This document shows positions 15,796 through 24,305 of a stretch of DNA of 40,456 bases, piece by piece. The notes below the pieces were generated by a model. That model was not told the DNA's origin, made no database searches, and saw only the letters and a list, made by a program, of their open reading frames with translations. The stretch comes from Aureispira sp. CCB-QB1 (lineage in GTDB: Bacteria; Bacteroidota; Bacteroidia; Chitinophagales; Saprospiraceae). The stretch is taken from the NCBI GenBank assembly GCA_945870185.1, contig CAMBRK010000037.1, positions 1 to 40,456 on the forward strand, written 5' to 3'. Position numbers and translations under genes: made by a program. Numbering within the stretch: the stretch's first letter is position 1; the number at the start of each line of letters is the position of its first letter.

Positions 15796-17097
15796 ATGAA
15801 TAGAGTTTTTGTTCTAATTCTTTTTTCCTTTTTTAATACCTTCTTCATTTTGGGGCAAAACACATTGACGCTCGATGAAGCATTAAAAATAGGGTTGGAA
15901 AATAATTATGCTATAAAGCTAGCCCGAAATGCTACCTTGATCAACACAACCAATAATACACTCGGAAATGCAGGGATCTTACCTGTGGTTGCATTAAATT
16001 TTGGACAAACATTTAATATTAATAACACAAGACAAGAGTTTTTTTCAGGAGACATAAGATCAGGTAATAATGTAAATACTAATATCGGCAATGCCAACAT
16101 CGTTGGTACATGGACAGCTTTTAATGGCCTCCAGATGTTTATAAATAAGGACCGTCTTGAAGAAATCCAAAACCTTGGAATGTTACAACTTCAATTTCAG
16201 ATAGAGAATACTACATCTCAAATTATGTTGCAGTATTTTAATGTAGAGCAGCAAGAAAAAAGAATCGACATCATAAAAAAAGCCATCAACATTTCCAAAG
16301 AAAGAATTCAGCTAGCCAAAATAAAAGAAGACTTGGGCTCGGGATCTGGCCTTGCAGTCATCCAAGCAGAAGTAGATATCAATGCAGATAGTTCATCACT
16401 TATGCAACAACAACTTATTCTAAAAAATATGAAGGTAAGTCTAAATGATTTGTTGGCCAGATCACCAGATATAGATTTCGTTACAGAAACATCTCCAATT
16501 TTTGTACCCTTGGGATATAATGAGTTGATGTCAAATGCCTTACAAAGAAATAAACTCTTGGATATTGCCGATAAAAACATCCAAATAGCTAACTTGGAAA
16601 TCAAACAAAGAGTAGCCAATATTTATCCAACAATTGATATTAACGCGGGATACAATATTAATAGACTTAATGCAGAGATTGGTATTCTTAAGTTCAATCA
16701 AAATACTGGAGTTTCTTTTGGATTGACTGGCAGATGGAATATTTTTAATGGTTTCAATAATAAGAGAGATATACAGATAGCAAAATTAAATGTCGAATCC
16801 CAAAAAATTAACAAAGAAAGCACCATCAACACGCTGAAAGCTGATATATCTTTAGCTTACAATATCTATACCTATGCAACTGAAATGGAAAGTATAGAAC
16901 AAAAAAATATTACATTGGCCAAAAGAAATTTGGATATTACGGCTGAGAAGTTGAAAAGTGGAGCCATAACACCGATTGAACTCAGACAAGCACAACAAAA
17001 TCTTATCGATGTGGAATTCAGGAAATTGGCAGCCAATTTTAATGCCAAAATTGCAATGTTGGAATTGCAAAGACTTTCTGGAGCATTGATTCAATAG
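15796..17097 (+). CDS. TolC-family outer-membrane efflux channel protein
   Basis: I start at the ATG at 15796, which gives a signal peptide ('FVLILFSFFNTFFILGQ') and a 433-residue protein; the longer frame to 15733 adds residues unlike a signal. The body has the duplicated TolC layout: 'LTLDEALKIGLENNYAI', long helices, a central barrel part ('LNFGQTFNINNTRQEF'), then 'NALQRNKLLDIADKNIQIANLEI' and 'YPTIDINAGYNIN', and a closing helix 'AITPIELRQAQQNLIDVEFR'. TolC-type trimers form the outer-membrane duct of efflux or type I secretion machines. No inner-membrane pump or periplasmic adaptor lies beside it, so its partner is elsewhere. A TATTTTTG box at 15715-15722 could be its -7 element, without a clear -33. 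Confidence 0.88.
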   Translation: MNRVFVLILFSFFNTFFILGQNTLTLDEALKIGLENNYAIKLARNATLINTTNNTLGNAGILPVVALNFGQTFNINNTRQEFFSGDIRSGNNVNTNIGNANIVGTWTAFNGLQMFINKDRLEEIQNLGMLQLQFQIENTTSQIMLQYFNVEQQEKRIDIIKKAINISKERIQLAKIKEDLGSGSGLAVIQAEVDINADSSSLMQQQLILKNMKVSLNDLLARSPDIDFVTETSPIFVPLGYNELMSNALQRNKLLDIADKNIQIANLEIKQRVANIYPTIDINAGYNINRLNAEIGILKFNQNTGVSFGLTGRWNIFNGFNNKRDIQIAKLNVESQKINKESTINTLKADISLAYNIYTYATEMESIEQKNITLAKRNLDITAEKLKSGAITPIELRQAQQNLIDVEFRKLAANFNAKIAMLELQRLSGALIQ

Positions 17098-17123
17098 TAA
17101 AACACATCAAAATCATCAATCCT

Positions 17124-17549
17124 ATGCTCAAAAACATTTTTAATACCCTTCAGGATGCAGGAGTTTTAGTCATGGATAAAGCGAGCGAGCTCAATGATGC
17201 AGCTAAAGAAAAAATCATGTCCACTATTGATGAATGGGTAGAAATTTTACCTAAAATTCAAGTTTTGGGCTTTGAGATGACGTCTTTTGGAGTTTCTATG
17301 AGCATAAGTCCTGTTCTAATGGCTGAGCTTAAGGGAAACACATCTGATTTTACCACTGACCGCATAGCACAGCTTCTAGAAGAAAATAAAGACGTTAAAA
17401 CGGTCAAGTTCTTTCTCAATGTAATCAAAACAACCTTGGCTTTACATCAAAAAACAAAAGCACCCACTAAAGAAGTACTCATTGTAAAAATAGAAGTAAA
17501 GCTATCTCCGGAAATTAAAGTATTTTTAGGCAAGCCCGAACTATTGTAA
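17124..17549 (+). CDS. Conserved-looking hypothetical protein (141 aa)
   Basis: I do not recognise this family. The 141-residue product has no signal peptide. Its N-terminal 45 residues are mostly helical and amphipathic ('VMDKASELNDAAKEKIMSTI'), followed by a hydrophobic 'QVLGFEMTSFGVSMSISPVLMAEL' segment and a C-terminal beta part with 'VLIVKIEVKLSPEIKVFL', which reads like a membrane-associated or lipid-handling fold. It sits 26 bases after the TolC gene, and its stop overlaps the ATG of the MOSC gene by one base (TAATG), so the three are probably one transcript. Confidence 0.65.
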   Translation: MLKNIFNTLQDAGVLVMDKASELNDAAKEKIMSTIDEWVEILPKIQVLGFEMTSFGVSMSISPVLMAELKGNTSDFTTDRIAQLLEENKDVKTVKFFLNVIKTTLALHQKTKAPTKEVLIVKIEVKLSPEIKVFLGKPELL

Positions 17550-18343
17550 TGCATACGATTAAAGACATCATTATTTATCCTATCAAAGGACTCGGAGGCG
17601 TACATACTTTATCAGGTGAATCGCTACATGCAGGTTTTAGACATGATAGGCGATGGATGCTTATAGATGAAAACAATCAATTTGTAACCCAACGATCACT
17701 GCCCCAGATGGCACTTTTTAGCCAAAAACTACATGGTAACTTTTTGGAAATCATGTACAAAGGATTATCCATTCATATTTCTACCGAAGATCATACTAGC
17801 CAAATAATAAATACTAAAGTTTGGGATGATGATGCCGTTACGGTCTTATGTTCTAATGAAATTTCAGCTTGGTTTACAGAAATGTTGCATAAAAAAGTAA
17901 AGCTGGTCAAAATCCTGGATGAACAATCCCGAAAACATACGGTGCAGGCATCAGGAAAAATAGTAGACGTCAGTTTGGCAGACGGCTATCCATATTTAGT
18001 GGCTAGCGAACAAAGTTTACATATGCTAAACGAAAAACTGTCTTTCCCAATCCAAATGGATCGGTTCAGACCAAACCTTGTAGTGTCTGCAGACTATGGT
18101 CACCATGAGGATACATGGCAAGGAATGAAGGTTGGTACAGCCATTTTTGAAAATATTAATCCTTGTGGTCGATGCAATGTCATCACCATAGATCAGCAAA
18201 ATGCACACATCAATACGGAACCATTAAGGATACTCAATCAGTATCGGAAGGTAGGTAACAGTGTCAATTTTGGTACCAACATGATCTGTGTTCAAGAAGG
18301 TGTAATTACGGTGGGAGATACCATAAATTTTTTGAATTTGTAA
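17549..18343 (+). CDS. MOSC domain protein (mARC/YcbX-like)
   Basis: The 264-residue protein has the MOSC N-terminal beta-barrel (about 1-110: 'IIIYPIKGLGG', 'GFRHDRRWMLID', 'VTQRSLPQMAL') and the MOSC core (about 130-264: 'DGYPYLVASEQSL', 'DRFRPNLVV', 'INPCGRCNVITID', 'FGTNMICV', 'GDTI'). In this family the Cys in the PCxRC motif (here Cys206 or Cys209) is expected to bind the molybdenum cofactor. mARC and YcbX relatives reduce N-hydroxylated compounds using reductase partners; the substrate here cannot be read. It differs from mARC by G in PCGRC. Co-transcription with the upstream TolC and the unknown protein is suggested by the tight spacing. Confidence 0.88.
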   Translation: MHTIKDIIIYPIKGLGGVHTLSGESLHAGFRHDRRWMLIDENNQFVTQRSLPQMALFSQKLHGNFLEIMYKGLSIHISTEDHTSQIINTKVWDDDAVTVLCSNEISAWFTEMLHKKVKLVKILDEQSRKHTVQASGKIVDVSLADGYPYLVASEQSLHMLNEKLSFPIQMDRFRPNLVVSADYGHHEDTWQGMKVGTAIFENINPCGRCNVITIDQQNAHINTEPLRILNQYRKVGNSVNFGTNMICVQEGVITVGDTINFLNL

Positions 18344-18370
18344 GATTCAGAAGTACAATCCAAAGCCGTT

Positions 18371-19321
18371 TTAGAACTTCAACCACTCATATTCATCTTC
18401 CAAAGCTTTGATTTCTTCATGCAGTTTACTAAGGAACATTTGATGCTCTGCAGATTCTGGATTGAAGGGTTTGTGTTGTTTTGCTCTATTTATTTTTTCG
18501 ATTTTGTGCAACAGCAACCAAGTATCTTGACTAAAATAGTGGTGACAAAATTTTCCCCATATATAATCTATAGCTTGTTCATTGGGATGAATAAAATCTT
18601 TTTCGTAAAATCTATAGTCTCTCAGATCATCCATCATCCACTCATAAGCAGGAAAATAACTCACTTTTGGATGGCTATTAACCAACTGGTCGCACAACAT
18701 GATCAGTTTTGCCTTACTTCTACTATTTTCTATGATGCCATCTTTGATATGTCTTACCGGACTCACTGTGAGTACGATATTTAAATCCGGATTGTTATCC
18801 CACAATTGTACAAACAATGGATCCAAAATACTAAAACACTCTTCTAAGGTACTTTCTGTCTTAGTAAATTGACTTGCAGGTAGCTTGTGGCAATTTGCTA
18901 CAATTTCATTGGTGTCAATCATTTGATAACCTATCATCGTACCCAAAGTTATAAATAAAAAATCAGCTTTTTTTAAAAGGTCATGGACACGCTCTAAACT
19001 CTGATTGATTTGAGTATGTGCTTGTGTAGCATCTGTGTGTCCCAAGCTGCTATGAAAGTCAGGGTGTACCCAAATACCCTGTGAATGCATCAACGATGGT
19101 GGGTCTATATAATCCAGATGAGAGGCACGTGATAAGATCTTGGCAATGGCTAATGGATGAAAGATCGTACCAAAAGGATTGGCAATACAGTTAAATTTGT
19201 AATTTTGCAATCTGACGCCTATGTTTTGCGAAAAGCAAGAACCGATCATCAAAACTGTGCTCTGATGACTGATAGGAATCGCAGATGGCGCTACTTGGAG
19301 TTCTGTTCTGAATGGTATCAA
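18371..19321 (-). CDS. GSCFA domain protein (GDSL-like hydrolase family)
   Basis: The product begins 'FRTELQV' and carries the family name motif as 'MIGSCFSQNIG' (about residues 25-35), then 'CIANPFGTIFHP', 'FLFITLGTMIGYQ', 'VLTVSPVRHIKDG' and 'KDFIHPNEQAIDYIW'. The Ser in GSCFS and the Asp/His in DFIHPN match a GDSL-like esterase arrangement. The open frame reaches a TTG at 19348, but a strong promoter box (TACTTTTG, 19353-19346) overlaps that codon, so I prefer the TTG at 19321, which begins right at the usual 'FRTE' start of the family. No signal peptide is seen. It converges with the MOSC gene with 27 bases between. Confidence 0.85.
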   Translation of the reverse strand: MIPFRTELQVAPSAIPISHQSTVLMIGSCFSQNIGVRLQNYKFNCIANPFGTIFHPLAIAKILSRASHLDYIDPPSLMHSQGIWVHPDFHSSLGHTDATQAHTQINQSLERVHDLLKKADFLFITLGTMIGYQMIDTNEIVANCHKLPASQFTKTESTLEECFSILDPLFVQLWDNNPDLNIVLTVSPVRHIKDGIIENSRSKAKLIMLCDQLVNSHPKVSYFPAYEWMMDDLRDYRFYEKDFIHPNEQAIDYIWGKFCHHYFSQDTWLLLHKIEKINRAKQHKPFNPESAEHQMFLSKLHEEIKALEDEYEWLKF

Positions 19322-19345
19322 TGGATATTTATACTGATTTATCTG

Positions 19346-19377
19346 CAAAAGTAGGGTAATCTTATGGCATTGGCAAA
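19346..19377 (-). promoter_or_regulatory. Bacteroidota-type promoter for the GSCFA gene
   Basis: On the minus strand TTTG (19377-19374) is followed after exactly 20 nt by TACTTTTG (19353-19346), a full match to the TTTG / TAnnTTTG pair. Transcription should begin near 19340, leaving a leader of under 20 nt before the TTG at 19321. It is back to back with the plus-strand box at 19410. Confidence 0.65.
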
Positions 19378-19388
19378 ACTGTAACTAA

Positions 19389-19417
19389 CTGAATACAGAA
19401 ACATTTTTATATCTTTG
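19389..19417 (+). promoter_or_regulatory. Candidate promoter for the 19439 two-gene unit
   Basis: TATCTTTG at 19410-19417 is a perfect TAnnTTTG -7 box, with CTG (one mismatch to TTG) at 19389-19391, 18 nt upstream. The start point would be near 19423, about 16 nt before the ATG at 19439. Confidence 0.55.
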
Positions 19418-19438
19418 TGGAATGACCCAATTTAAATA

Positions 19439-20764
19439 ATGAAAATATTTTCAAATTTTTTTAAAAAGGCTGATACTTCAATAGAGCCCAAAATGCAGTT
19501 TGGAAGATATTCTGATACCTATAAAAGTGAAGATAAGTATCAAAAATGGGATAAAGCTATTGAATTTTTCAATGCAGAGAAGTACTTGCAGAGTTATACA
19601 TGTTTTTTGGAATTTTTAGCTGACGATTCCGTTTCCAACCTAAAACATCAAAATGCCAATGGTAAGATATCTTTTGAATTTCTACAAGGATCTAAAGTTA
19701 TTCTAGGCGAAGCAGATGTCCATCATTTTAAGGCAGAGTCGAAAATTGCAAAGATTGATGTCCCTCACATTGGCATGATGCGTAAGCTGTTGGAAGAAAA
19801 TTTTGAACTTAAATATTCACGATATGCCATTGACGAAGATAATTGCCTTTGTTTAGCTTTTGATACTTTTGTAGAAGATGGAGCTCCACATAAAATATAT
19901 CAAGCCCTTAAAGAAGTAGCGACTGTAGCCGATAGGAAGGATGACGTTTTACTTGATGAATTTACAGATTTAAAAACTATAAATGATCAACATACCATAG
20001 CGGCATCAGAAAATGAAATCCATTTGAAGTTTGATTATTTTAAGTCCGAATGTAGAATTTTGATTCATAAATTGGATAATACAAAACTTAATACCTTACT
20101 TTATCCTGGGGGAATTTCATTTTTGCTTCTCGATTTTTTTTACAAAATAGATTATTTGGTTAAACCTGAAGGACCATTACTAGCATATATAAATGAAATA
20201 CATACAATGTATTTTGAAAACAATATCATGACAGTTCATGAAAAAAATAAAAAAATGATCCATTTTTTAAGAGAATTTGAACATTACAATATAATGAAAT
20301 TTTCAAAGGAAATATACAATGTAAATGCTACCTTTGGTAATGTAATACCAGGAGAACAGCAGCGATTTTCAGAGATTTACGATGCTCAGATGAATGATTT
20401 TGATTGGTATTTTGATAATGGTCATTATGAAATATGTAATGCAATCTGTGGGTACATCGTTGGCTATACTTTGTATTCTTATGCAATGCCTGAGCCTACC
20501 AAAGCATTACTTACATTGTATTATAAAATAACAGAGCGAAAAATTTTTAAAGATCTAGGATTTAAGGATTTGTTTTACAAAAGTGATGGTACTTATAATC
20601 ATAAGGAAGTTTTAAATGCGCTAAAAAATATTTGCATACCATATCTTGAAAAATATGGTAAAATAACCTTGCCTACCAAAATGCTTGATTTCACCAATGA
20701 GATAGTTTTTAGAAAATCCTATATTCTCATGATCAAAAATATATCATACCAAGATTTGAAATAG
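19439..20764 (+). CDS. Unknown cytoplasmic protein paired with a protease; possible YbjN/CesT-like fold
   Basis: The 441-residue product has no signal peptide or membrane segment. About residues 75-180 ('ISFEFLQGSKVI', 'LLEENFELKYSRYAIDEDNCLCLAFDTF', 'HKIYQALKEVATVADRKDDVLLDEF') follow the helix-strand pattern of YbjN or type III chaperone-like folds: a hydrophobic strand pair, then a helix ending in AD-x(2)-DD. The rest is helical with 'CNAICGYIVGYTLYSYAMP' near residue 340. I cannot name a family with confidence. Its stop is 2 bases from the ATG of the protease gene, so the two are almost certainly co-expressed and probably act together. Confidence 0.7.
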   Translation: MKIFSNFFKKADTSIEPKMQFGRYSDTYKSEDKYQKWDKAIEFFNAEKYLQSYTCFLEFLADDSVSNLKHQNANGKISFEFLQGSKVILGEADVHHFKAESKIAKIDVPHIGMMRKLLEENFELKYSRYAIDEDNCLCLAFDTFVEDGAPHKIYQALKEVATVADRKDDVLLDEFTDLKTINDQHTIAASENEIHLKFDYFKSECRILIHKLDNTKLNTLLYPGGISFLLLDFFYKIDYLVKPEGPLLAYINEIHTMYFENNIMTVHEKNKKMIHFLREFEHYNIMKFSKEIYNVNATFGNVIPGEQQRFSEIYDAQMNDFDWYFDNGHYEICNAICGYIVGYTLYSYAMPEPTKALLTLYYKITERKIFKDLGFKDLFYKSDGTYNHKEVLNALKNICIPYLEKYGKITLPTKMLDFTNEIVFRKSYILMIKNISYQDLK

Positions 20765-20766
20765 CA

Positions 20767-21852
20767 ATGAGAGAGATCATATCCAAAGCGGAAAGTATTA
20801 TAGTGCAAATTGCAACACCTTACGCAACAGGGACAGGATTTTATTTGAAACCTTTTGACTTGATCATAACGAATGAGCATGTAGTAAGAGGAAATAAAAA
20901 TGTAGTTATAGCGGGTCGTCTTTTTGAAAAACAAATGACTTCAGTGAAATACTTGGATATAAAATATGATTTGGCATTTTTAAAACCTCCCTTGGGTCAT
21001 CGAATGATTTCTTATGATTGTGGTGATATTTCCAAAATAGATGAAGGTGACAAGGTTATTGCCGTAGGTCATCCATTTGACCTTAAGTTTAGCGCGACCC
21101 AAGGTATTATCTCTAATTTGGATCACAAAGAAGACGATATATCCTATATACAACATGATGCAGCACTAAATCCTGGAAATAGTGGAGGCCCATTGATAAA
21201 TATGGAAGGTCAAATCATAGGGATCAATACCTTTATCGTGCAAAATGGTGATAGTATCGGTTTTGCATTGCCCATAGACATACTGTTGAATTGTATACAA
21301 GATTTTAATCACGGAAAGGGACAAAATGGTGTAAGATGCCCTTCTTGCCAACGGATTAGTTTTGAAAATAACGGAAATTTGTCTAAATATTGTACTCATT
21401 GTGGTGCTGGCATTACTATGATTGCCCAAATAGATGACTACGAACCTTATGGAGTCTGTTATACTGTCGAAGAAATGATTGGTAATTTAGGTTATAATGT
21501 GGCTTTAACCAGAAAAGGCCCTAATAATTGGTCTTTGAAAAAAGGAAGTGCGATGATTAATTTGTCCTATTATGAAAAGTCTGGCTTACTTATTGGCGAT
21601 GTGTATTTGTGTGCTTTGCCAGAAAGTAATATCGGAGAGTTATATTATTATCTTTTGAAAGAAAATTATAAACTACAAGGAATTAGCTTGTCGGTCAGAA
21701 ATAATGACATCATTTTGTCTCTCCTCATACATGATCAGTATATCAATAATAATACCTTGATGATGCTCTTTAAGAACTTACTAAAAAGTGCAGATTACTA
21801 TGACAATGTATTAGTTAATGAGTTTGGAGCTAAATGGAAGTCCGTCGAATAA
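20767..21852 (+). CDS. Signal-less trypsin-like (S1C/HtrA-type) serine protease with zinc ribbon and YbjN-like C-terminus
   Basis: Residues about 8-180 form a trypsin-like protease domain with the full triad: His38 in 'ITNEHVVRG', Asp68 in 'KYDLAFLK', Ser139 in 'NPGNSGGPL'. No signal peptide precedes it, so it should act in the cytoplasm, unlike ordinary HtrA/Deg proteases. There is no PDZ domain. Instead a four-cysteine zinc ribbon follows (Cys191, Cys194, Cys209, Cys212). Then comes a domain of about 130 residues ('TVEEMIGNLGYNVALT', 'YYLLKENYKLQGISLSVRNNDIILSLLIHD', 'LLKSADYYDNVLVNEFGAKW') that resembles YbjN/CesT-like folds. Similar helix-strand patterning occurs in the gene just upstream. 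Adaptor-dependent regulated proteolysis is an inference. Confidence 0.85.
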   Translation: MREIISKAESIIVQIATPYATGTGFYLKPFDLIITNEHVVRGNKNVVIAGRLFEKQMTSVKYLDIKYDLAFLKPPLGHRMISYDCGDISKIDEGDKVIAVGHPFDLKFSATQGIISNLDHKEDDISYIQHDAALNPGNSGGPLINMEGQIIGINTFIVQNGDSIGFALPIDILLNCIQDFNHGKGQNGVRCPSCQRISFENNGNLSKYCTHCGAGITMIAQIDDYEPYGVCYTVEEMIGNLGYNVALTRKGPNNWSLKKGSAMINLSYYEKSGLLIGDVYLCALPESNIGELYYYLLKENYKLQGISLSVRNNDIILSLLIHDQYINNNTLMMLFKNLLKSADYYDNVLVNEFGAKWKSVE

Positions 21853-22017
21853 ATGGTGAAAAAAAGTGTTAGTTTTCTGCTATCATCCACTAAATTAACA
21901 AAAAATTTAATTTTTTTTCGCTTTATAAGCATTGAGTACAAAAATTATATCTATTTTTATCCTTCAATTTAAGTAATAAGGCAATTTAAAGTTGCTCATT
22001 TAAAAAATAAATTTAAT

Positions 22018-23061
22018 ATGAACAAGTTAGTTTCAAGAATCGGTTTTATCTTTTTAGTTGTATTTTCAGTGTCTTTAAAGGCTCAGGATATACACTTTAC
22101 CCAGTTTTACATGTCTCCTCTAAATCTTAATCCAGCGATGACTGGAGTCATGAATTGTAAGACAAGAATGATTGCTAACTATAGAAATCAATGGTCAGCC
22201 ATCCTTACTGCTAATGCTTATAATACATATTCAGTATCTTATGACCAAAAGATACCTGTAGGGAGAGAAGATTATTTTGGTATTGGTGGTTCTATCTGGG
22301 GAGATGTAGCTGGTGAAAGCCGTTTCGGTACTACCCAGGGAAGATTATCTATGTCTTATTCTAAAAAAATGGCTGGGTATAGAAAAAAAGCAAGTTACTT
22401 AGTCATCGGTGCTGATGCAGCATTGACCAATAGAGGTATAAGCGAACAAGATCTGAGATGGCCAACTCAAATAACTGCCGCTGGTTTTGACCGCAATTTA
22501 CCTAGTGGAGAAAATATTCAGGATTCTGACTTTTTATATGGAGATATCGCAGCTGGTTTATTGTTTTTTAGTATTATAGACAATAACACTAACTGGTATT
22601 TTGGCGCTGCAATGCATCATATTAACAAACCTAATGTGTCATTTTTGGGTTCGGAAGTTGACCTTTATAGTAGATACACCATGCATGCAGGATTACAGTT
22701 CGAATTGCAAAAGAGAATCACTTTGTTGCCTTTTGGAGTATATATGGCACAAGGCCCACACAGATCACTTAATGCAGGTGCCAACTTAAGATTTGCAATG
22801 GGACCATCAAGAACTACTAATCAATCATGGGAGATTGGTACTTGGTACAGAGTAGGAAATAAGGTAGAAGGAGGATTACACAGTGATGCAGTAATCTTGT
22901 CTTCCAGATTCAATTATGAAAATTTTGGAATAGGATTTAGTTATGATATTAATGTCTCTGGTCTGAGACAAGCATCTCCTGCAAACGGCGCTTTTGAGTT
23001 TTCGTTAGTTTATAATATTTGTGGTCCTGAAAGTAGAGGTGTTTATTGTCCTAGGTTCTAA
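22018..23061 (+). CDS. PorP/SprF family type IX secretion system membrane protein
   Basis: The 347-residue protein has a signal peptide ending 'SLKAQ' and the family's hallmark opening 'DIHFTQFYMSPLNLNPAMTG', then 'RMIANYRNQWSAI', 'YSVSYDQKIP', and glycine-rich barrel strands to the end. PorP/SprF proteins are outer-membrane barrels tied to T9SS; some bind or hold exported cargo at the surface, and many paralogues sit beside large secreted proteins. Here it stands alone, about 12 kb from the giant repeat protein, so a link to any particular cargo in this window is only possible, not shown. No clear TAnnTTTG promoter is visible in the 165-bp upstream gap. Confidence 0.93.
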   Translation: MNKLVSRIGFIFLVVFSVSLKAQDIHFTQFYMSPLNLNPAMTGVMNCKTRMIANYRNQWSAILTANAYNTYSVSYDQKIPVGREDYFGIGGSIWGDVAGESRFGTTQGRLSMSYSKKMAGYRKKASYLVIGADAALTNRGISEQDLRWPTQITAAGFDRNLPSGENIQDSDFLYGDIAAGLLFFSIIDNNTNWYFGAAMHHINKPNVSFLGSEVDLYSRYTMHAGLQFELQKRITLLPFGVYMAQGPHRSLNAGANLRFAMGPSRTTNQSWEIGTWYRVGNKVEGGLHSDAVILSSRFNYENFGIGFSYDINVSGLRQASPANGAFEFSLVYNICGPESRGVYCPRF

Positions 23062-23086
23062 ACATAATTTATTAATGGAATAATAA

Positions 23087-23115
23087 GAAGACTCTTTGAG
23101 TTATATTTTTTTTTC
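23087..23115 (+). terminator. Weak terminator-like hairpin after PorP/SprF
   Basis: A short stem ACTC / GAGT (23091-23094, 23098-23101; a G·U pair may extend it) with loop TTT precedes a run of nine T. The stem is only 4-5 bp, so this is tentative. Confidence 0.25.
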
Positions 23116-23239
23116 ATCAGTATTTATAAATTTTACCCATCTATATATCAGCTTATTTTAATTCTTACAGCCTTGATAGCAATATTAAAGCCAAATTTTA
23201 CTTTGATATAATTTAATAACCATCAAAAATCTTATATAA

Positions 23240-23659
23240 ATGTTTGGTAGTAAAAATGATAAATCTAACTCAAATGGAACTCCAGTCTCTCCTAATGTTA
23301 GTAATAGTATCGTAGAAGGGACTAGCATCAAAGGAGATATATCTGCTTCAAATGATATCAGAATTGATGGCATTCTGATCGGAAAATTGGATTGTAAAGG
23401 AAGAGTCATCATAGGGCAACAAGGAAAAATAGATGGCGAAATCACATGTATAAACGCCATAATAGAAGGTACTTTTACAGGAACACTAGATGTTAAAGAA
23501 TTGCTTACCGTAAAAGAAACTGGAGTAATTAACGGAGATGTAAGTTGTGATAAACTTTTCATCCAGACAGGTGCTGTATTTAATACGACTTGTGTCATGA
23601 GCGGTCAAAAGTTAAAACCTTTAGTACAAAAGGAAAATACCCATAAAGTAGCCAACTAA
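23240..23659 (+). CDS. Bactofilin (polymer-forming cytoskeletal protein)
   Basis: The 139-residue protein has the bactofilin core at about residues 22-120: repeated short beta rungs such as 'IVEGTSIKGDISASNDIRIDG', 'GKLDCKGRVIIGQQGKIDGEI' and 'VKELLTVKETGVINGDVSCDKLFI', with flexible ends. Bactofilins form a right-handed beta-helix and polymerise into filaments that position cell-wall or envelope machinery. It is the first gene of a four-gene unit; atpZ follows after one base. An antisense frame at 23185-23598 is a shadow. Confidence 0.93.
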   Translation: MFGSKNDKSNSNGTPVSPNVSNSIVEGTSIKGDISASNDIRIDGILIGKLDCKGRVIIGQQGKIDGEITCINAIIEGTFTGTLDVKELLTVKETGVINGDVSCDKLFIQTGAVFNTTCVMSGQKLKPLVQKENTHKVAN

Positions 23660-23660
23660 T

Positions 23661-23891
23661 ATGAATGAAACTTCCAAACCTAGAGCCAAGAAGAAAGTTA
23701 ATTCTTATTTGAAGTATTCGGGAATGGGATTTCAGCTGGCTGGATTGGTGCTAGCGGGATATTTTGGTGGAAAGTATATAGACAAATGGTTGGGTTTAGA
23801 TAAACCTATCATGACATTAATTTTGATACTTTTGTTTTTCTTAGGGTTTATGTATAAATTGTATGTAGATCTAATCCTAAAGAATGAATGA
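23661..23891 (+). CDS. AtpZ/AtpI-family protein, small F-ATPase accessory membrane protein
   Basis: The 76-residue protein has a basic N-terminus ('KPRAKKKVNSY') and two membrane helices: 'YSGMGFQLAGLVLAGYFGG' followed by 'KYIDKWLG' and a second helix 'LILILLFFLGFMYKLY'. This is the AtpZ/AtpI pattern of small proteins encoded at the front of F-ATPase operons, linked to c-ring assembly or divalent-ion handling. In many Bacteroidota the ATPase a-, c- and b-subunit genes follow; here they do not within this window. It abuts the bactofilin gene (1-base gap), and its end overlaps the next gene by 8 bases. Confidence 0.85.
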   Translation: MNETSKPRAKKKVNSYLKYSGMGFQLAGLVLAGYFGGKYIDKWLGLDKPIMTLILILLFFLGFMYKLYVDLILKNE

Positions 23892-24282
23892 TTTGGAGAC
23901 TCCTATTAAACAGTATCTATTTGGTTTTGTCATATGTTTAATGATCTTGATTCCTTCCTTGATAGTTGTGCATCGATACTTGGGAGCTGGGAAATATATT
24001 GATCTGTCGGTAATTGGTACGGTTGTTTTTTTTGTAATGTCATTATTACTATACTTTTTCTTAAATATTTCATTAAAAAGTACTAATAAACAATTATTTT
24101 TATCCATCACATTGGCCAATATGCTGATGAAAATGGTGACTACTATTGCGATCTTGTTGATTTACAGGAAATTTAGTGCTCCACCCGATAACAAATTTTT
24201 ACTTCCTTTTTTAATTATTTATATAAGTTTCACTATTTTTGAGACTTGGTTTATGGTTAAATTGGCACATAGAAAGCCTTAA
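23884..24282 (+). CDS. Four-helix membrane protein, probable F-ATPase-associated (AtpI-like position)
   Basis: The 132-residue protein has about four transmembrane helices ('LFGFVICLMILIPSLIVV', 'VIGTVVFFVMSLLLYFFL', 'ANMLMKMVTTIAILLIY', 'FLLPFLIIYISFTIFETWF'). It has no motif that I can assign to an enzyme. Overlap with atpZ and its position suggest the second small membrane protein often found between atpZ and atpB in Bacteroidota, but sequence alone does not prove this. Confidence 0.7.
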   Translation: MNDLETPIKQYLFGFVICLMILIPSLIVVHRYLGAGKYIDLSVIGTVVFFVMSLLLYFFLNISLKSTNKQLFLSITLANMLMKMVTTIAILLIYRKFSAPPDNKFLLPFLIIYISFTIFETWFMVKLAHRKP

Positions 24283-24305
24283 AGCAATTTAAACAAAATT
24301 AAAAT

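Noticed and set aside
23185-23598. Minus-strand frame opposite the bactofilin gene
   Set aside because: It mirrors the bactofilin coding sequence, which matches a known family, and its translation has no recognisable pattern.
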